A stretch of 28,219 bases of DNA from Limnoraphis robusta CS-951 (GCF_000972705.2 NZ_LATL02000096.1:10202-38420), one strand, 5' to 3'. Positions 7,963-16,519 are shown, counted from the first letter of the stretch. The notes: generated by a model from the letters alone, not told the origin. Numbers and translations are program-made.

Positions 7963-9459
7963 TTGGTAGGATCTATGTCTACAGAAACTCAAAACTTAAA
8001 GCAAAAAGCCGTTATTGTTGGTGGGGGGCCAGCAGGTTTTGCCACCGCATTAATGTTAGCAAAGCGGGGTTGGTCGGAAATTACAGTATTAGAAAAACGT
8101 CCCTCGGCTGATTTTTATGAACCGGATAAATCCTTTAATTATTTAATTGATGGTCGGGGGCAAAAATTTACTGATTTATTGGGTTTTACTGAAAAGTTAT
8201 CAAAAATTGGTGTTCCCAATACCGAGTTTTACTTAACAGAAATCAAAGCGGATGGCACTTGTAAAACTTCAAAAGTACCCGTTGTAGACCCCAACCGAAA
8301 AACGGCTTATTGGTTGCCACGTCGAGCATTTTTGCAGTTGCTTTATCAAGAAATAGAGGAAAATTGGCAGGGTTGTATTCAGGTTTTATTCAATACAAAA
8401 TGTGTAAAACTTGACTCAAGTGTTGAAGAAAATTTGGGGAAATCTAAACTAACCGTTTTTGCTCAAGAAATTAATAACGAAAAAGTTGTCACATTTGAAG
8501 CCAATCTCTTAGTTGGTTGTGATGGGATTAACTCTGTTGTTCGGGAAACTTTAGATCGCTGGGAAAACTCGGAAACAAATCAATTTAAAATGCAGTTGTT
8601 TCCCTCTGCAAGTTCGGGTTTGAAATACAAAGTTTTGACTCTATCGCCAAACTTTCCCCTCGATAATAATAAGTCTAAACGGGCAGTTTGTACAATGGCT
8701 TATGCGATTCGTTCGGCCTTTACAGACCCTCAGCGTTGCTTATCTCTGGGTATTTTACCTTTTGCTGACCCCAACGAACCGAGAACCGCAAATATTATCA
8801 GACCACCCGATCATCAAATTTGGAAAATACAAGACGGCGAACAGTTGTATACATTCCTAGAAACCGCTTTCCCCCAGTTGCCAATACCTGAAATTGTATC
8901 GCCCGAAGAAAGCGAACGTTTTGCAAAAAGTGAAGGTGGATTTTTTCCCGTCCCTCAATATTGTTCTGGGTTGCATTGGTTAGTATCGGCTAAAAATTAT
9001 TCAAGTGGTGTGGTATTATTGGGGGATGCTGTGCATTGTTTTCCCCCGGATATTGGACAGGGGGTTAACTCGGCATTGGAGGATGTTTGTATTCTCAATC
9101 AAGCCCTATCTCAAAGTAATGATAGAATCTCCGATGCTTTGCCATTATATCAGTCTTGGCGTTCTCCCGATTTGAAACCTTTAATCCGTCTGGCTCAAAC
9201 GGCTTTTCCCTGGCAATATAATCAAGATATTCTTCGGAAACGACTGTGGATGATTAACTTTTTGCTCCGGTTATTGTTGAGCCGAATTTTACCTTTTATT
9301 TTCAGCCCTCCCGCTTTTATTTTAATACAGAATCATCAACTCAGTTATCGTGAAATCTGGAATAGGACGGAAAAAACCACCAAAATTCTTTATCTATTGC
9401 TTGGGTTGATATTGGTGGGGAGTTTATTGATTTTATCTTTCGGCTATATCATAAATTAA
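7963..9459 (+). CDS. FAD-dependent monooxygenase, kynurenine 3-monooxygenase-like, membrane anchored
   Basis: About 498 residues of the flavin monooxygenase (PHBH/UbiH/KMO) fold. The N-terminal FAD-binding motif is VIVGGGPAGFATALMLAKRGW (about 18-38), the DG motif is LVGCDGINSVVRETL (about 183) and the second FAD motif is VVLLGDAVHCFPPDIGQGVN (about 350). The last 25 residues are a hydrophobic helix (LYLLLGLILVGSLLILSFGY), as in tail-anchored kynurenine 3-monooxygenase. The reaction is probably NAD(P)H-dependent hydroxylation of an aromatic or similar substrate; identity unknown. Start choice: AAGGAG at 7951-7956 lies 6 bases before a TTG at 7963, which I adopt; ATG 7975 is the alternative but has only a weak, too-close GTAGGA. 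It is followed by a long intergenic region with a hairpin, so it is probably monocistronic. Confidence 0.88.
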   Translation: MVGSMSTETQNLKQKAVIVGGGPAGFATALMLAKRGWSEITVLEKRPSADFYEPDKSFNYLIDGRGQKFTDLLGFTEKLSKIGVPNTEFYLTEIKADGTCKTSKVPVVDPNRKTAYWLPRRAFLQLLYQEIEENWQGCIQVLFNTKCVKLDSSVEENLGKSKLTVFAQEINNEKVVTFEANLLVGCDGINSVVRETLDRWENSETNQFKMQLFPSASSGLKYKVLTLSPNFPLDNNKSKRAVCTMAYAIRSAFTDPQRCLSLGILPFADPNEPRTANIIRPPDHQIWKIQDGEQLYTFLETAFPQLPIPEIVSPEESERFAKSEGGFFPVPQYCSGLHWLVSAKNYSSGVVLLGDAVHCFPPDIGQGVNSALEDVCILNQALSQSNDRISDALPLYQSWRSPDLKPLIRLAQTAFPWQYNQDILRKRLWMINFLLRLLLSRILPFIFSPPAFILIQNHQLSYREIWNRTEKTTKILYLLLGLILVGSLLILSFGYIIN

Positions 9460-9546
9460 ACTAATCAATAACTGGGTTTAGCTTCTAAAGTTTCTATCAA
9501 TACCCCAAAATTTACAAAACTTAACTCAAGAATAATTCTCAATAAG

Positions 9547-9563
9547 CAACGAGCTTGCGTTGT
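9547..9563 (+). other. Small hairpin after the monooxygenase gene
   Basis: CAACG pairs with CGTTG across a 6-base AGCTTG loop, followed by TTTC. This is a weak terminator-like structure about 90 bases past the monooxygenase stop. The longer hairpin downstream at 9597-9627 is the better candidate. Confidence 0.25.
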
Positions 9564-9596
9564 TTCAGCCTTTATGGTATTCTAATCTGTGAAAAT

Positions 9597-9627
9597 AATT
9601 CCTGATTGGTGTGACCAATCAGGAATT
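9597..9627. terminator. Perfect 13-bp inverted repeat, probable bidirectional terminator
   Basis: AATTCCTGATTGG (9597-9609) and CCAATCAGGAATT (9615-9627) are exact reverse complements around a 5-base TGTGA loop. A-rich sequence precedes it and TTTT follows the outer arm, so it is terminator-like on either strand. It lies 137 bases past the monooxygenase stop. Confidence 0.6.
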
Positions 9628-9990
9628 TTGCTTGGGTATAACGCCTCAAACCCTTATTTTTCCGTTAGTTTATCCCGTCGCACCCCCCAAATTAACACCC
9701 TCATCTCAACCGACGACGCACCAATTTTTACCTCTCTCTTTTCACTAGCCTTGACAAAAATCTATAAATGTGCATACTCGCAGTCTGATTTGATAATTTC
9801 CGGAATATTTTGTCTGAAGTTTCGGGAATTCTCGATTCCGATGATGTAGGGCTTTTTAGCCAATTTGGGTATTTCTCTATTCATTCTAACCTTTAGGGGT
9901 GCAAAAGGCTAGCACCCGAAATAAATAGATTTCGCGGAATTGAAATCTGGTGTAAATTTACCCGTTTACAACATTAATCGAGGGGAACCA
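9628..9990. other. Intergenic region with a second hairpin, no supported gene
   Basis: I see no convincing gene. An open frame crosses the region but includes the terminator hairpin and lacks homology. GGGTGC (9897-9902) pairs with GCACCC (9912-9917) around a 9-base loop, about 73 bases before the next start, so it could lie in that gene's leader. A short GGCT-TTTT-AGCC hairpin is near 9850-9861. Confidence 0.35.
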
Positions 9991-10665
9991 ATGAACTCTT
10001 TTGCAACAGTAATGAATTTGCTGCGAGAAAGACAGCAATTTTTAGAAGATATTCGTCTGGGCGTTAAACTCAAGCCAAAACTTGTAAATTTATTCATTTC
10101 AAGCTCGGTTTTTTTTGGAATTTACGGTTTAATTATAGGTTCGTCGAGTAGCTTTTTACAGGCTATTTTTTCTGCGTTTAAACTTCCCGCTCTTTACTTG
10201 TTAACCCTAATTATCTGTTTTCCCACATTATACTTTTTCAATGTGATGTTTGGGTCCAAACAAACCTTTGAACAGTATTTAACGCTATTAATGACAGCGA
10301 TGGCTGAAATTAGTGTTTTACTTTTGGGGTTTGCGCCTGTCACGTTCTTTTTTATGTTGAGTACCCAAGATTATCAATTTTTTAAACTTCTCAATGTGGC
10401 AATTTTTGCTCTGACGGGATTTTTAGGGATAAAATTCTTTTATGATGGAATGCAATTTATGTCTGAAAAAGATGAAGAAGGTCATAAGCTGCGTTTAAAT
10501 ATTTTGCGCTTTTGGTTAATTCTCTATGCTTTTGTGGGGAGTCAACTGGGATGGACGTTAAGACCTTTTTTTGGTGCGCCGGGAGAACCTTTTCAACTGT
10601 TTAGAGAACAAGATAGTAACTTTTATGTGAATGTTTTAGAATCCTTAAGTCAACTCTTTCAATAA
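9991..10665 (+). CDS. Conserved cyanobacterial five-helix membrane protein (sometimes labelled WH2-domain protein)
   Basis: A 224-residue integral membrane protein with about five hydrophobic segments (about 32-52, 62-85, 98-122, 128-150, 172-195). The start at ATG 9991 follows GAGGGG with correct spacing; an upstream in-frame TTG at 9940 is rejected for lack of such a site. I recall close relatives across cyanobacteria that databases name 'actin-binding WH2 domain-containing protein'; nothing in the sequence itself shows actin binding, and the label should be treated as nominal. Distinctive segments are GSSSSFLQAIFSAFKLPALY, NVMFGSKQTFEQYL and GSQLGWTLRPFFGAPGEPF. Two bases separate its stop from the next gene, so they form one operon. 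Function unknown. Confidence 0.85.
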   Translation: MNSFATVMNLLRERQQFLEDIRLGVKLKPKLVNLFISSSVFFGIYGLIIGSSSSFLQAIFSAFKLPALYLLTLIICFPTLYFFNVMFGSKQTFEQYLTLLMTAMAEISVLLLGFAPVTFFFMLSTQDYQFFKLLNVAIFALTGFLGIKFFYDGMQFMSEKDEEGHKLRLNILRFWLILYAFVGSQLGWTLRPFFGAPGEPFQLFREQDSNFYVNVLESLSQLFQ

Positions 10666-10667
10666 AC

Positions 10668-11390
10668 ATGAATTATGACTTCAATTGTTTGATATTTTCT
10701 GAAGAAGAACTGGATGAATTAACAGGTTTATCTCGGGAGAGTTTAACGGGTACTCTTTGTCAAAACAAGGGAATTAGACAAGCTGTTTTAAGGAAGATTT
10801 GGTGCGATCGCCAAAAACTATTTTCCTTCATTTCAACAGAAATAATCGCATTATTTCTCAGTCTAATTCTCGCTTTTCCTCTGACATTACTGCTACTCGA
10901 TAGAACAATAACTCCTGATCTTCAAACAACCATCCAGTTTTTACTCAAAGCTATTGCTTTATCTTTTGTTCTCACTCTAGTTGTTAATTTAGGAGTTTGG
11001 TTGAAGTTAAAACCTCTGCGAAATGTCTTGCATTTAATGGATGAAGTGGAAAAATACAATGATACAGTCAAATCGGTTGAAATTTTAGATCAGTTAAGGA
11101 GAACCGGAAACGTACAAGAAAATCTCGTTAACCGAGAAGAAGTCATTCAAGCCTTAAAAATTACTCGAGAGAGTTTAGAGAGTGCCTTTCAAACTGAACG
11201 AATACTTCGAGAACATCAAGACTTTATTGATCGCCGTTATGAATTATTCGCTCATTTAGAAAACAACTTAACCGCTTTAATGACCTTCAACATGACCAAC
11301 CAAGCCAATGAATATGGAGAGTTACTCAATGAAGCCTTACAAATTGGGATCAGTGTTCATCGAGAAATCCAAAAAATGAAACGAAATTAA
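10668..11390 (+). CDS. Two-helix membrane protein with coiled cytoplasmic tail, partner of the preceding gene
   Basis: A 240-residue protein of no family I can name. Residues 1-50 are soluble (FSEEELDELTGLSRESLTG), followed by two membrane helices (about 56-77 and 92-113) and a 125-residue charged, helix-forming tail rich in Glu, Arg and Leu that probably forms a coiled coil (EKYNDTVKSVEILDQLRRTG, TRESLESAFQTERILREHQD). It starts two bases after the upstream stop, so the two proteins are probably made together and may form a membrane complex; that is inference from spacing only. It ends in a convergent gap carrying a dispersed repeat and a terminator. Confidence 0.8.
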   Translation: MNYDFNCLIFSEEELDELTGLSRESLTGTLCQNKGIRQAVLRKIWCDRQKLFSFISTEIIALFLSLILAFPLTLLLLDRTITPDLQTTIQFLLKAIALSFVLTLVVNLGVWLKLKPLRNVLHLMDEVEKYNDTVKSVEILDQLRRTGNVQENLVNREEVIQALKITRESLESAFQTERILREHQDFIDRRYELFAHLENNLTALMTFNMTNQANEYGELLNEALQIGISVHREIQKMKRN

Positions 11391-11410
11391 AAAAGACTCA
11401 AAAACTTTCT

Positions 11411-11443
11411 GTCTATGTCTTTGTGTCGAGCGTGTTTTTTTTC
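11411..11443. repeat. Half copy of a dispersed repeat
   Basis: TGTGTCGAGCGTG at 11422-11434 is identical to 22380-22392, and flanking bases on both sides also resemble each other (TCTATGTCTT versus GGTATTCTC upstream; T-rich downstream). Both copies lie in gaps between convergent genes. Confidence 0.55.
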
Positions 11444-11456
11444 ACCTACAAGCAAA

Positions 11457-11487
11457 AACAAGAGGCTTCAGCCTCCTGTTTAGTTTT
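11457..11487. terminator. Terminator between convergent genes
   Basis: AACA-A-GAGGC (11457-11466) pairs with GCCTC-C-TGTT (11471-11480) with one A/C mismatch and a TTCA loop, then TTTAGTTTTT. It fits a rho-independent terminator for the plus-strand membrane operon and, read the other way, for the PEP-CTERM gene. Confidence 0.65.
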
Positions 11488-11529
11488 TATGAGTTTTTAT
11501 TAATTTGAGGGCTAACTTTCGCTGTAAAA

Positions 11530-12147
11530 TTAGCTTTTGCGACTGATAACCTTCTTTCCGAAAACTACACCACCGAGAGTTAATAATCCTAACAGAGTTC
11601 CGGGTTCAGGAACTTCTTGAGAATCAGGAGTATCTTGAAATTGATTGGGAGCTACAAACAGAGAGATATGAGAGATGGCTTGAGCGTTACCGTTGCCGTT
11701 AACAGAAGTACCAATTGTGTTCCAAAGACCCTCTAAAGCCGATCCCGCTTCAAAGAAGTAAGCACTGTATTTGTTACTGGCTTTCAGGCTAATCACGAAG
11801 GCAGAAGAATTGTCTAATCCGGTGATAGACCAATTTCCAGTAGTCTGTCCTTGATCGGTAGTCATGTTTAGGGTAATTCCCTCGATAGAAGATCCCTCAT
11901 CTGATTTATCAGCTAATTGCCATTCGTAATCACCAAACAAACCACCATTAAGCGTAGTCAGAAAATTACTGCTGTTTCCAGTATCGTTCCCTTGGATGGG
12001 GCCATAAACATCTGCTGCTTCAACGCCACCTGCGGTTACATTCGATGTCGAGGTGAATAATGCAGCGTTAGCGTCTAATGTGGATAAGGATAAAACACTA
12101 ACAGCTACAACAGAAGAAGTCATTACGCCTGCGAATAAGCTTTTCAT
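11530..12147 (-). CDS. PEP-CTERM sorting-domain surface protein
   Basis: A 205-residue exported protein. Residues 1-28 form a signal peptide (MKSLFAGVMTSSVVAVSVLS, cut after DANA). The C-terminus has the PEP-CTERM signal: VPEPGTLLGLLTLGGVVFG followed by a basic KKVISRKS tail, the substrate of an exosortase in bacteria that make extracellular polymer. The central 150 residues are Gly/Asn/Ser/Thr-rich with the segments GDYEWQLADKSDEGS, TGNWSITGLDNSSAFVISLK and SKYSAYFF-type patterns typical of small beta-rich PEP-CTERM proteins; no enzyme motif. AAGGAA upstream of the ATG supports the start. No exosortase gene is in the window. Probable role: cell surface or sheath component. Confidence 0.9.
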   Translation of the reverse strand: MKSLFAGVMTSSVVAVSVLSLSTLDANAALFTSTSNVTAGGVEAADVYGPIQGNDTGNSSNFLTTLNGGLFGDYEWQLADKSDEGSSIEGITLNMTTDQGQTTGNWSITGLDNSSAFVISLKASNKYSAYFFEAGSALEGLWNTIGTSVNGNGNAQAISHISLFVAPNQFQDTPDSQEVPEPGTLLGLLTLGGVVFGKKVISRKS

Positions 12148-12644
12148 TTGAACAGTTTCCTTTAGTAAAGTTGGACTTATCAGCTTGGGGAACTCTGCTC
12201 TGCGTTTAACTGTGGTTGCTTCCGTTCCCTCATCTGTTAACTATATTACTTCCTTTCTTGTGGGACTGTCTAGTTTTTTTTGATACTTTTACGGTATCTT
12301 TACACCGAATTTATAAGAGATTTAATTTTACCTAAAACCTATGTAAAATTAGGGTTTACGGCTTGTTTAAAACACTTTTTAATCTCTATAAATTACATAA
12401 GTATTGAATGAATTGATTCTTGAATATAGTCAAATTCAGTAGAAATTCTGAGGATACAAAGTATTATTTATTACAACTGTACTTAAGTAGACTAGGAAAA
12501 GCCAAAAATAGCGATAAACAGATCCTTTGTCTATCCCCAGAATTTTCGGAGTCAATTTTGAAAAAATAGGTAGATTTGCTCTATATTTCAAACAAGTTCA
12601 AGGGGTTTTTTGATTAGCTGACCCCTAAGCCTGAGTCCTGAATT
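12148..12644. other. AT-rich intergenic region upstream of a PEP-CTERM gene
   Basis: No gene is visible in these 497 bases. The right-hand part of the minus strand should hold the promoter of the PEP-CTERM gene. An imperfect hairpin (AAACCTA with TAGGGTTT) is near 12335-12358. AGGGGT (12601-12606) pairs with ACCCCT (12621-12626) just past the stop of the next minus-strand gene, but no T-run follows, so it is a weak terminator candidate. Confidence 0.35.
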
Positions 12645-13190
12645 CTAAAAATCTGGACTATGTTCTGTATCCCAACACTCTCCGTGCAACCAAATTCTTC
12701 CCGTTTTTTGGCAGTCGGCTTGATTTGTTAGCCAAGGAATAGATGTCGGCGCCACCATACCGGAAGGTGAACTCCATTTTAAAATAAGATAGATAGACAT
12801 GGCGATGGTAAAGGCGAAGCTTCCCAAGGTAATCGCCATAACGAGAATATTCAAGGGAGTCCACAGGCGATGTTTGTGACGTTCAAGTTGGTTGCGTTGA
12901 CCTGAGCGACGTTCTCGACCGGCTAACAGGACCAAATAAAACTTTAAACCCGGAATGGGAACGGTTAGACGCAGGTTAACAGCATGATTATTTTGCCAGG
13001 GTTGAACCGTTCGGGCTGTTACCAACGCTTGAGTAATTGCCATCACTTGTTCTTCGTTTAAATTAGAATTGATAAGTGCCTGGGTAATCACAGCAGCCTG
13101 TTCTGGAGTCAAAACCGTAGAAACTTCCTGAGATAATCTCAGAACCTGTTTTCTATATTGATATTCTTCTTGCGGTTGGTCGGGTTCCAT
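12645..13190 (-). CDS. Hypothetical single-pass membrane protein with repeated ITQAL helices
   Basis: A 181-residue protein with no family I recognise. Its N-terminal part has two related helices, LTPEQAAVITQALINSNL and LNEEQVMAITQALVTART (about 27-60), which look like an internal duplication. Residues 60-108 are basic. One membrane helix follows (about 112-137, NILVMAITLGSFAFTIAMSI), then a short C-terminal domain with two cysteines (C160, C172) in NQADCQKTG and HGECWD, which could form a disulfide outside the membrane. It lies 91 bases after the PlsC-like gene on the same strand, so co-transcription is possible. Confidence 0.75.
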   Translation of the reverse strand: MEPDQPQEEYQYRKQVLRLSQEVSTVLTPEQAAVITQALINSNLNEEQVMAITQALVTARTVQPWQNNHAVNLRLTVPIPGLKFYLVLLAGRERRSGQRNQLERHKHRLWTPLNILVMAITLGSFAFTIAMSIYLILKWSSPSGMVAPTSIPWLTNQADCQKTGRIWLHGECWDTEHSPDF

Positions 13191-13281
13191 TGGGAATTAA
13201 ATTTTAAAGACTACAAGATCTTTCTTATCAAAAAAGTTGGTGATTGAGAAGAAATTTAAGCTTTTAATTGTCAGATTTTGA

Positions 13282-14631
13282 CTAAGGTTGACTCATCTTT
13301 TCTAAAGCCACTTGTAACGCTTGAGTCAAATTCTCCACCGCTTGACGCCGACTTGCTTTATAATCTGACCATCGTTGAGAAATAGAAATCGGTTCCCCGA
13401 CGGTCATTTGCACTCGTCGCTTTCCTAAGTAGGGGGTTTTGCAGGGGTTTGCACCTTTGAGTCGGGCAATCATCGTCCAAACAATTGTAGTAATTTCTGC
13501 GAAACGCTCATAAGTAGGATTTTCCTGCACGTATTTCCCACTAACAGCAACAAAACTTTCAACTAATCTCATATGCCACATTCGTAGACTGGCTTCTTCT
13601 GCTATGCGATTGGCTAATCCTCGTTCGACAGGTGACAACGCTTCCACATCTTTGATATCTTCTCTATAAATATAATCCCATCCGGTTTGTTCGATGCGAC
13701 GACAACGCTCTGTTAAACTGCCTTTGGGTTTAATCCCAAAGTAACTTTCTGCTACTTGTAAAGCAATATCTAACAGTCTTTGTAACCGCACGGGTAATTC
13801 TTCGCTACTCTCTTTGGGGATATGTTGATGGTAATATTGACGATAGAAATTCTCCATCAAATCTAACAAATAATTCCCTAAGTTAATCAGACGGGGATAG
13901 AGTGAACTGGGTGTCGCTTGAGAATTAGAAGTCCTTAAACCACAGTCACTTTCCATTTCAGATAAAAGTTGGGCGAGTGCTTCCCAGTTATCTTTAATAT
14001 AATGATATTGAATGCCTAATGGCACCATGAAAACTTCTTCTGTTCGGTTGGCTTTTTGCAGATCTTCGACACACCAAAACCCCAATTGTGCAATTCCGGG
14101 TTCTAGAGGACTAACCCGATAATTATGACCATTTGTGGCACCTTCGGGGGCGGCTGCTATTGGAAAGCGACCATTTACAAATAAATCTCGGGCTGATCTT
14201 AACCCTTGACGATCCAGTTTTCCCCGTAATATTGAAGTTCCGCCCAATTTGGGAAATAACCAAGTTACATAGTTTCCCGCCCATAACGGAATACCCCGAT
14301 CATACATAAAATGAGCATGAATGGGAGGTTTTAAAGAAATTCCTTGTTTTTTTGCCTGTTGGGGAATGTGACGCCACAATAACTGAGAAATCGGTAAAGG
14401 ATCGTCAGGGTTGGGATGACGAAAGGCTAACATAAACCGAATTTTTTCCTGTTGGAATTGTTGATAGAGTTCAACTAATTGTTCGACGTTTTCGGTTTGA
14501 ATTTCGGTGATTGGGGTTCGGAAACGTATCCACCAAGGAAATACCCATTGGCAGACTTGCAAAACTCCGGGTTGAAAGTCTGGAGGGATAAATGCTAAGG
14601 GGGGTTGTATGTTAATCATTTCATTGGACAT
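13282..14631 (-). CDS. PlsC-family glycerophosphate acyltransferase (1-acyl-sn-glycerol-3-phosphate acyltransferase-like)
   Basis: A 449-residue protein of the glycerolipid acyltransferase superfamily. The catalytic H-x4-D motif is at H72-D77 (AFRHPNPDDP), and the phosphate-binding PEG motif is at about 162-168 (AAPEGATNG). The spacing fits PlsC. A hydrophobic stretch near 115-130 could hold it to the membrane. It is longer than standard PlsC (about 240) because of a 250-residue C-terminal extension typical of a cyanobacterial subfamily. Likely role: transfer of an acyl chain to lysophosphatidate or a related acceptor in membrane lipid synthesis; the exact acceptor is inference. It lies downstream of mnmE on the same strand after 164 bases that contain a strong inverted repeat, so it probably has its own promoter. 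Confidence 0.85.
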   Translation of the reverse strand: MSNEMINIQPPLAFIPPDFQPGVLQVCQWVFPWWIRFRTPITEIQTENVEQLVELYQQFQQEKIRFMLAFRHPNPDDPLPISQLLWRHIPQQAKKQGISLKPPIHAHFMYDRGIPLWAGNYVTWLFPKLGGTSILRGKLDRQGLRSARDLFVNGRFPIAAAPEGATNGHNYRVSPLEPGIAQLGFWCVEDLQKANRTEEVFMVPLGIQYHYIKDNWEALAQLLSEMESDCGLRTSNSQATPSSLYPRLINLGNYLLDLMENFYRQYYHQHIPKESSEELPVRLQRLLDIALQVAESYFGIKPKGSLTERCRRIEQTGWDYIYREDIKDVEALSPVERGLANRIAEEASLRMWHMRLVESFVAVSGKYVQENPTYERFAEITTIVWTMIARLKGANPCKTPYLGKRRVQMTVGEPISISQRWSDYKASRRQAVENLTQALQVALEKMSQP

Positions 14632-14659
14632 TTTTCGGTTTCTCTTGTTATTTTATTTA

Positions 14660-14718
14660 CCCTATTCCTGTTCGGTCTTTTTGTATAGCCTGAAAAAGGG
14701 AACAGGGAATAGGGAACA
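14660..14718. repeat. Inverted repeat with heptamer tandem repeat (STRR)
   Basis: CCCTATTCCTGTTC (14660-14673) is matched by GAACAGGGAATAGGG (14700-14714) with one bulged base and a 26-base loop. The right arm is part of three tandem heptamers GGGAACA, GGGAATA, GGGAACA (14698-14718). Such short tandemly repeated repetitive sequences are known from filamentous cyanobacteria. It may also terminate mnmE transcription. Confidence 0.65.
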
Positions 14719-14795
14719 GAGGTAAGATTTTTCGGCTTTTTATCTCTTTTGGGATTTCTGACAAATCATTCCTGATTGTTATCGCTGATTCTGTC

Positions 14796-16205
14796 TTACT
14801 TCCCAATACAAAACCGACTGAATATTCGATCTAAAACAGACTCGGTGACTTCTTCTCCGGTGACTTCTCCTAATGCTTGAATCGCTTCTCTTAAGTCTAT
14901 TGTCCAAAAATCAAGAGGCAGTTCATTCTCTATTGTTGTTTTCATTTGGTCTAAGGCAATTTTAGCACGAGTAATCGCAGCAGCTTGACGTTGGTTGATG
15001 GCAATCTCTAAATTTGAGGCTTGCACGTTTCCCGCGTTAATTGTCGTTAAAATGGCTGTTTCTAATGAGGGAATTCCTTTGTTTAACGCGGCGGCTGTTT
15101 TGACTATTAACAATTCTTCTCGGTTGAGTTTGGATTGAACTTGCTGGAGTTTTGACTCTAATTCGTTCTCGGAAACTTGATCAATTTTATTCAGGATTAA
15201 TATTAAGGGACGATCTTGAACCTGTTGATAAATTTCTTGATCACTGTCTGTCCATCCGGCTTCTGCATCTATGGTTAATAAGACTAAATCCGCAGATTTT
15301 GCCACCGTTCGCGATCGCTCTATGCCGATTTTTTCGACTTGATCTTCTGAGTGACGAATTCCAGCCGTATCTAATACTTGCACGGGAATTCCACCAACAA
15401 CTAATTGTGATTCTACAATATCCCGAGTTGTACCGGGAAGATTAGTCACAATGGCGCGATCGCTTTGACTCCAAGCATTTAATAAACTTGATTTTCCCAC
15501 ATTTGGACGACCCACAATTGCCACCTTTAAACCACTTCTTAAACGCTCACCTTTTTCGGCTGTTTCTATTAGTATTGACAATTCCGCAGAAATATGGTTT
15601 ACTTGTGATACAATGTCTGGAACGTTTAGTGGCGGTAGGTCTTCCTCGAAGTCAATCCGGGCTTCTATTTCGGCTAAAACATCCAAACAAGCCGCCCGAA
15701 ATTGGCGAATGGGCGTGGCGAGTTTTCCCTGTAATCCCGCTAAAGCAGCTTGAGATGCCGCTTGAGATTGAGAACCGACCAACTCTGCCACACTTTCGGC
15801 TTGAGTCAAGTCTAGACGGCCATTGAGAAACGCCCGCAGTGTAAATTCTCCGGGTTGAGCGAGTCTGGCTCCGGCTTCCAAACAGAGTTGTAGCACCTGT
15901 TGAACCGCGATAATTCCGCCATGACAGTGAAATTCCACCACATCTTCGCGGGTATAAGAACGGGGTGCCAACATCAACAAGAGCAAGACTTCATCGATGA
16001 TTTGTTGAGTTTGGGGATGGCGAATATAGCCGTAGAGAATGCGATGACTTTCCCAGCGTTGACGTCCGGGCGCATCAAACAACAGTTTAGCGATCGCTTG
16101 GGCTTGACATCCCGACAGACGCACAATACCAACGCTCCCCTGTTGAGGAACAATCGCTGTTGCGATCGCTGCAATTGTTTCACCGCCTGTCCGAATTTCA
16201 GACAT
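14796..16205 (-). CDS. mnmE: tRNA uridine-5-carboxymethylaminomethyl modification GTPase MnmE
   Basis: A 469-residue protein that, with MnmG, installs the cmnm5 group on wobble uridine 34 of certain tRNAs. The N-terminal tetrahydrofolate-binding domain begins [20 protein letters not shown], followed by [10 protein letters not shown] and [16 protein letters not shown]. The inserted G domain has the P-loop [14 protein letters not shown], the switch [14 protein letters not shown] and LNKIDQ. The extreme C-terminus CIGK is the invariant MnmE tail with its catalytic cysteine. I start at ATG 16205, which gives the normal N-terminus; an upstream in-frame TTG at 16247 would add 14 unlikely residues. 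The upstream region is shared with the divergent copper ATPase. Confidence 0.97.
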   Translation of the reverse strand: MSEIRTGGETIAAIATAIVPQQGSVGIVRLSGCQAQAIAKLLFDAPGRQRWESHRILYGYIRHPQTQQIIDEVLLLLMLAPRSYTREDVVEFHCHGGIIAVQQVLQLCLEAGARLAQPGEFTLRAFLNGRLDLTQAESVAELVGSQSQAASQAALAGLQGKLATPIRQFRAACLDVLAEIEARIDFEEDLPPLNVPDIVSQVNHISAELSILIETAEKGERLRSGLKVAIVGRPNVGKSSLLNAWSQSDRAIVTNLPGTTRDIVESQLVVGGIPVQVLDTAGIRHSEDQVEKIGIERSRTVAKSADLVLLTIDAEAGWTDSDQEIYQQVQDRPLILILNKIDQVSENELESKLQQVQSKLNREELLIVKTAAALNKGIPSLETAILTTINAGNVQASNLEIAINQRQAAAITRAKIALDQMKTTIENELPLDFWTIDLREAIQALGEVTGEEVTESVLDRIFSRFCIGK

Positions 16206-16519
16206 GAGCCGCCCATTAAACAAATCTAGTCTTGATTTTACCAGCAAAGATGTATGTTTCCCAGTAGTAACTGATAAAAACCCGCCCTTGATCAGATGAG
16301 GGGGCGGTTTGATTTACGGTTGTGGGTGAGATTATTGTTAAGCGAACCGGCCCCGACCTCAGAAAGAAACAATCACAAATCTAAAAACTTAATAGAATTG
16401 AAAACAGGTTCAAAACCTCCCGAAGCCTTTAAATTTATTCATTTCGGGGGTAGACCTGAGAACAAAGGAATTGCTAAGATAATCAGCATTATAAGATTAA
16501 TTGTCCATAATTGTTATCT
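16206..16519. promoter_or_regulatory. Divergent promoter region of mnmE and the copper ATPase, with two structured elements
   Basis: These 314 bases hold no supported gene; an open frame over them has no homology and runs into the ATPase in another frame. One hairpin pairs CCGCCC (16282-16287) with GGGCGG (16302-16307), flanked by A and T runs, giving a terminator-like form. The second element is a two-step stem at 16405-16458, listed separately. A hairpin of terminator shape between two divergent genes is unusual and may act as attenuator or insulator. Confidence 0.4.
16405..16458 (+). promoter_or_regulatory. Candidate structured leader of the copper ATPase gene
   Basis: CAGGT (16405-16409) pairs with ACCTG (16454-16458), enclosing CTCCCGAA (16417-16424) pairing with TTCGGGGG (16443-16450), one wobble pair included. 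An alternative small hairpin AGGTT-CAA-AACCT uses 16406-16418 and would compete with both outer stems. The element ends 62 bases before the ATG. A switch between two folds is possible, but no known riboswitch class is recognised. Confidence 0.3.

Noticed and set aside
9589..9849. An 86-codon plus-strand open frame after the monooxygenase
   Set aside because: It starts inside the strong hairpin region at 9597-9627, uses a GTG without Shine-Dalgarno sequence, and the product resembles nothing known.
9940..9990. TTG at 9940 as the start of the five-helix membrane protein
   Set aside because: ATG 9991 has a correctly spaced GAGGGG site; the extra 17 residues show no family resemblance.
15152..16229. 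Several plus-strand open frames of about 100 codons within mnmE
   Set aside because: They are antisense shadows of a highly conserved gene with matching domain motifs.
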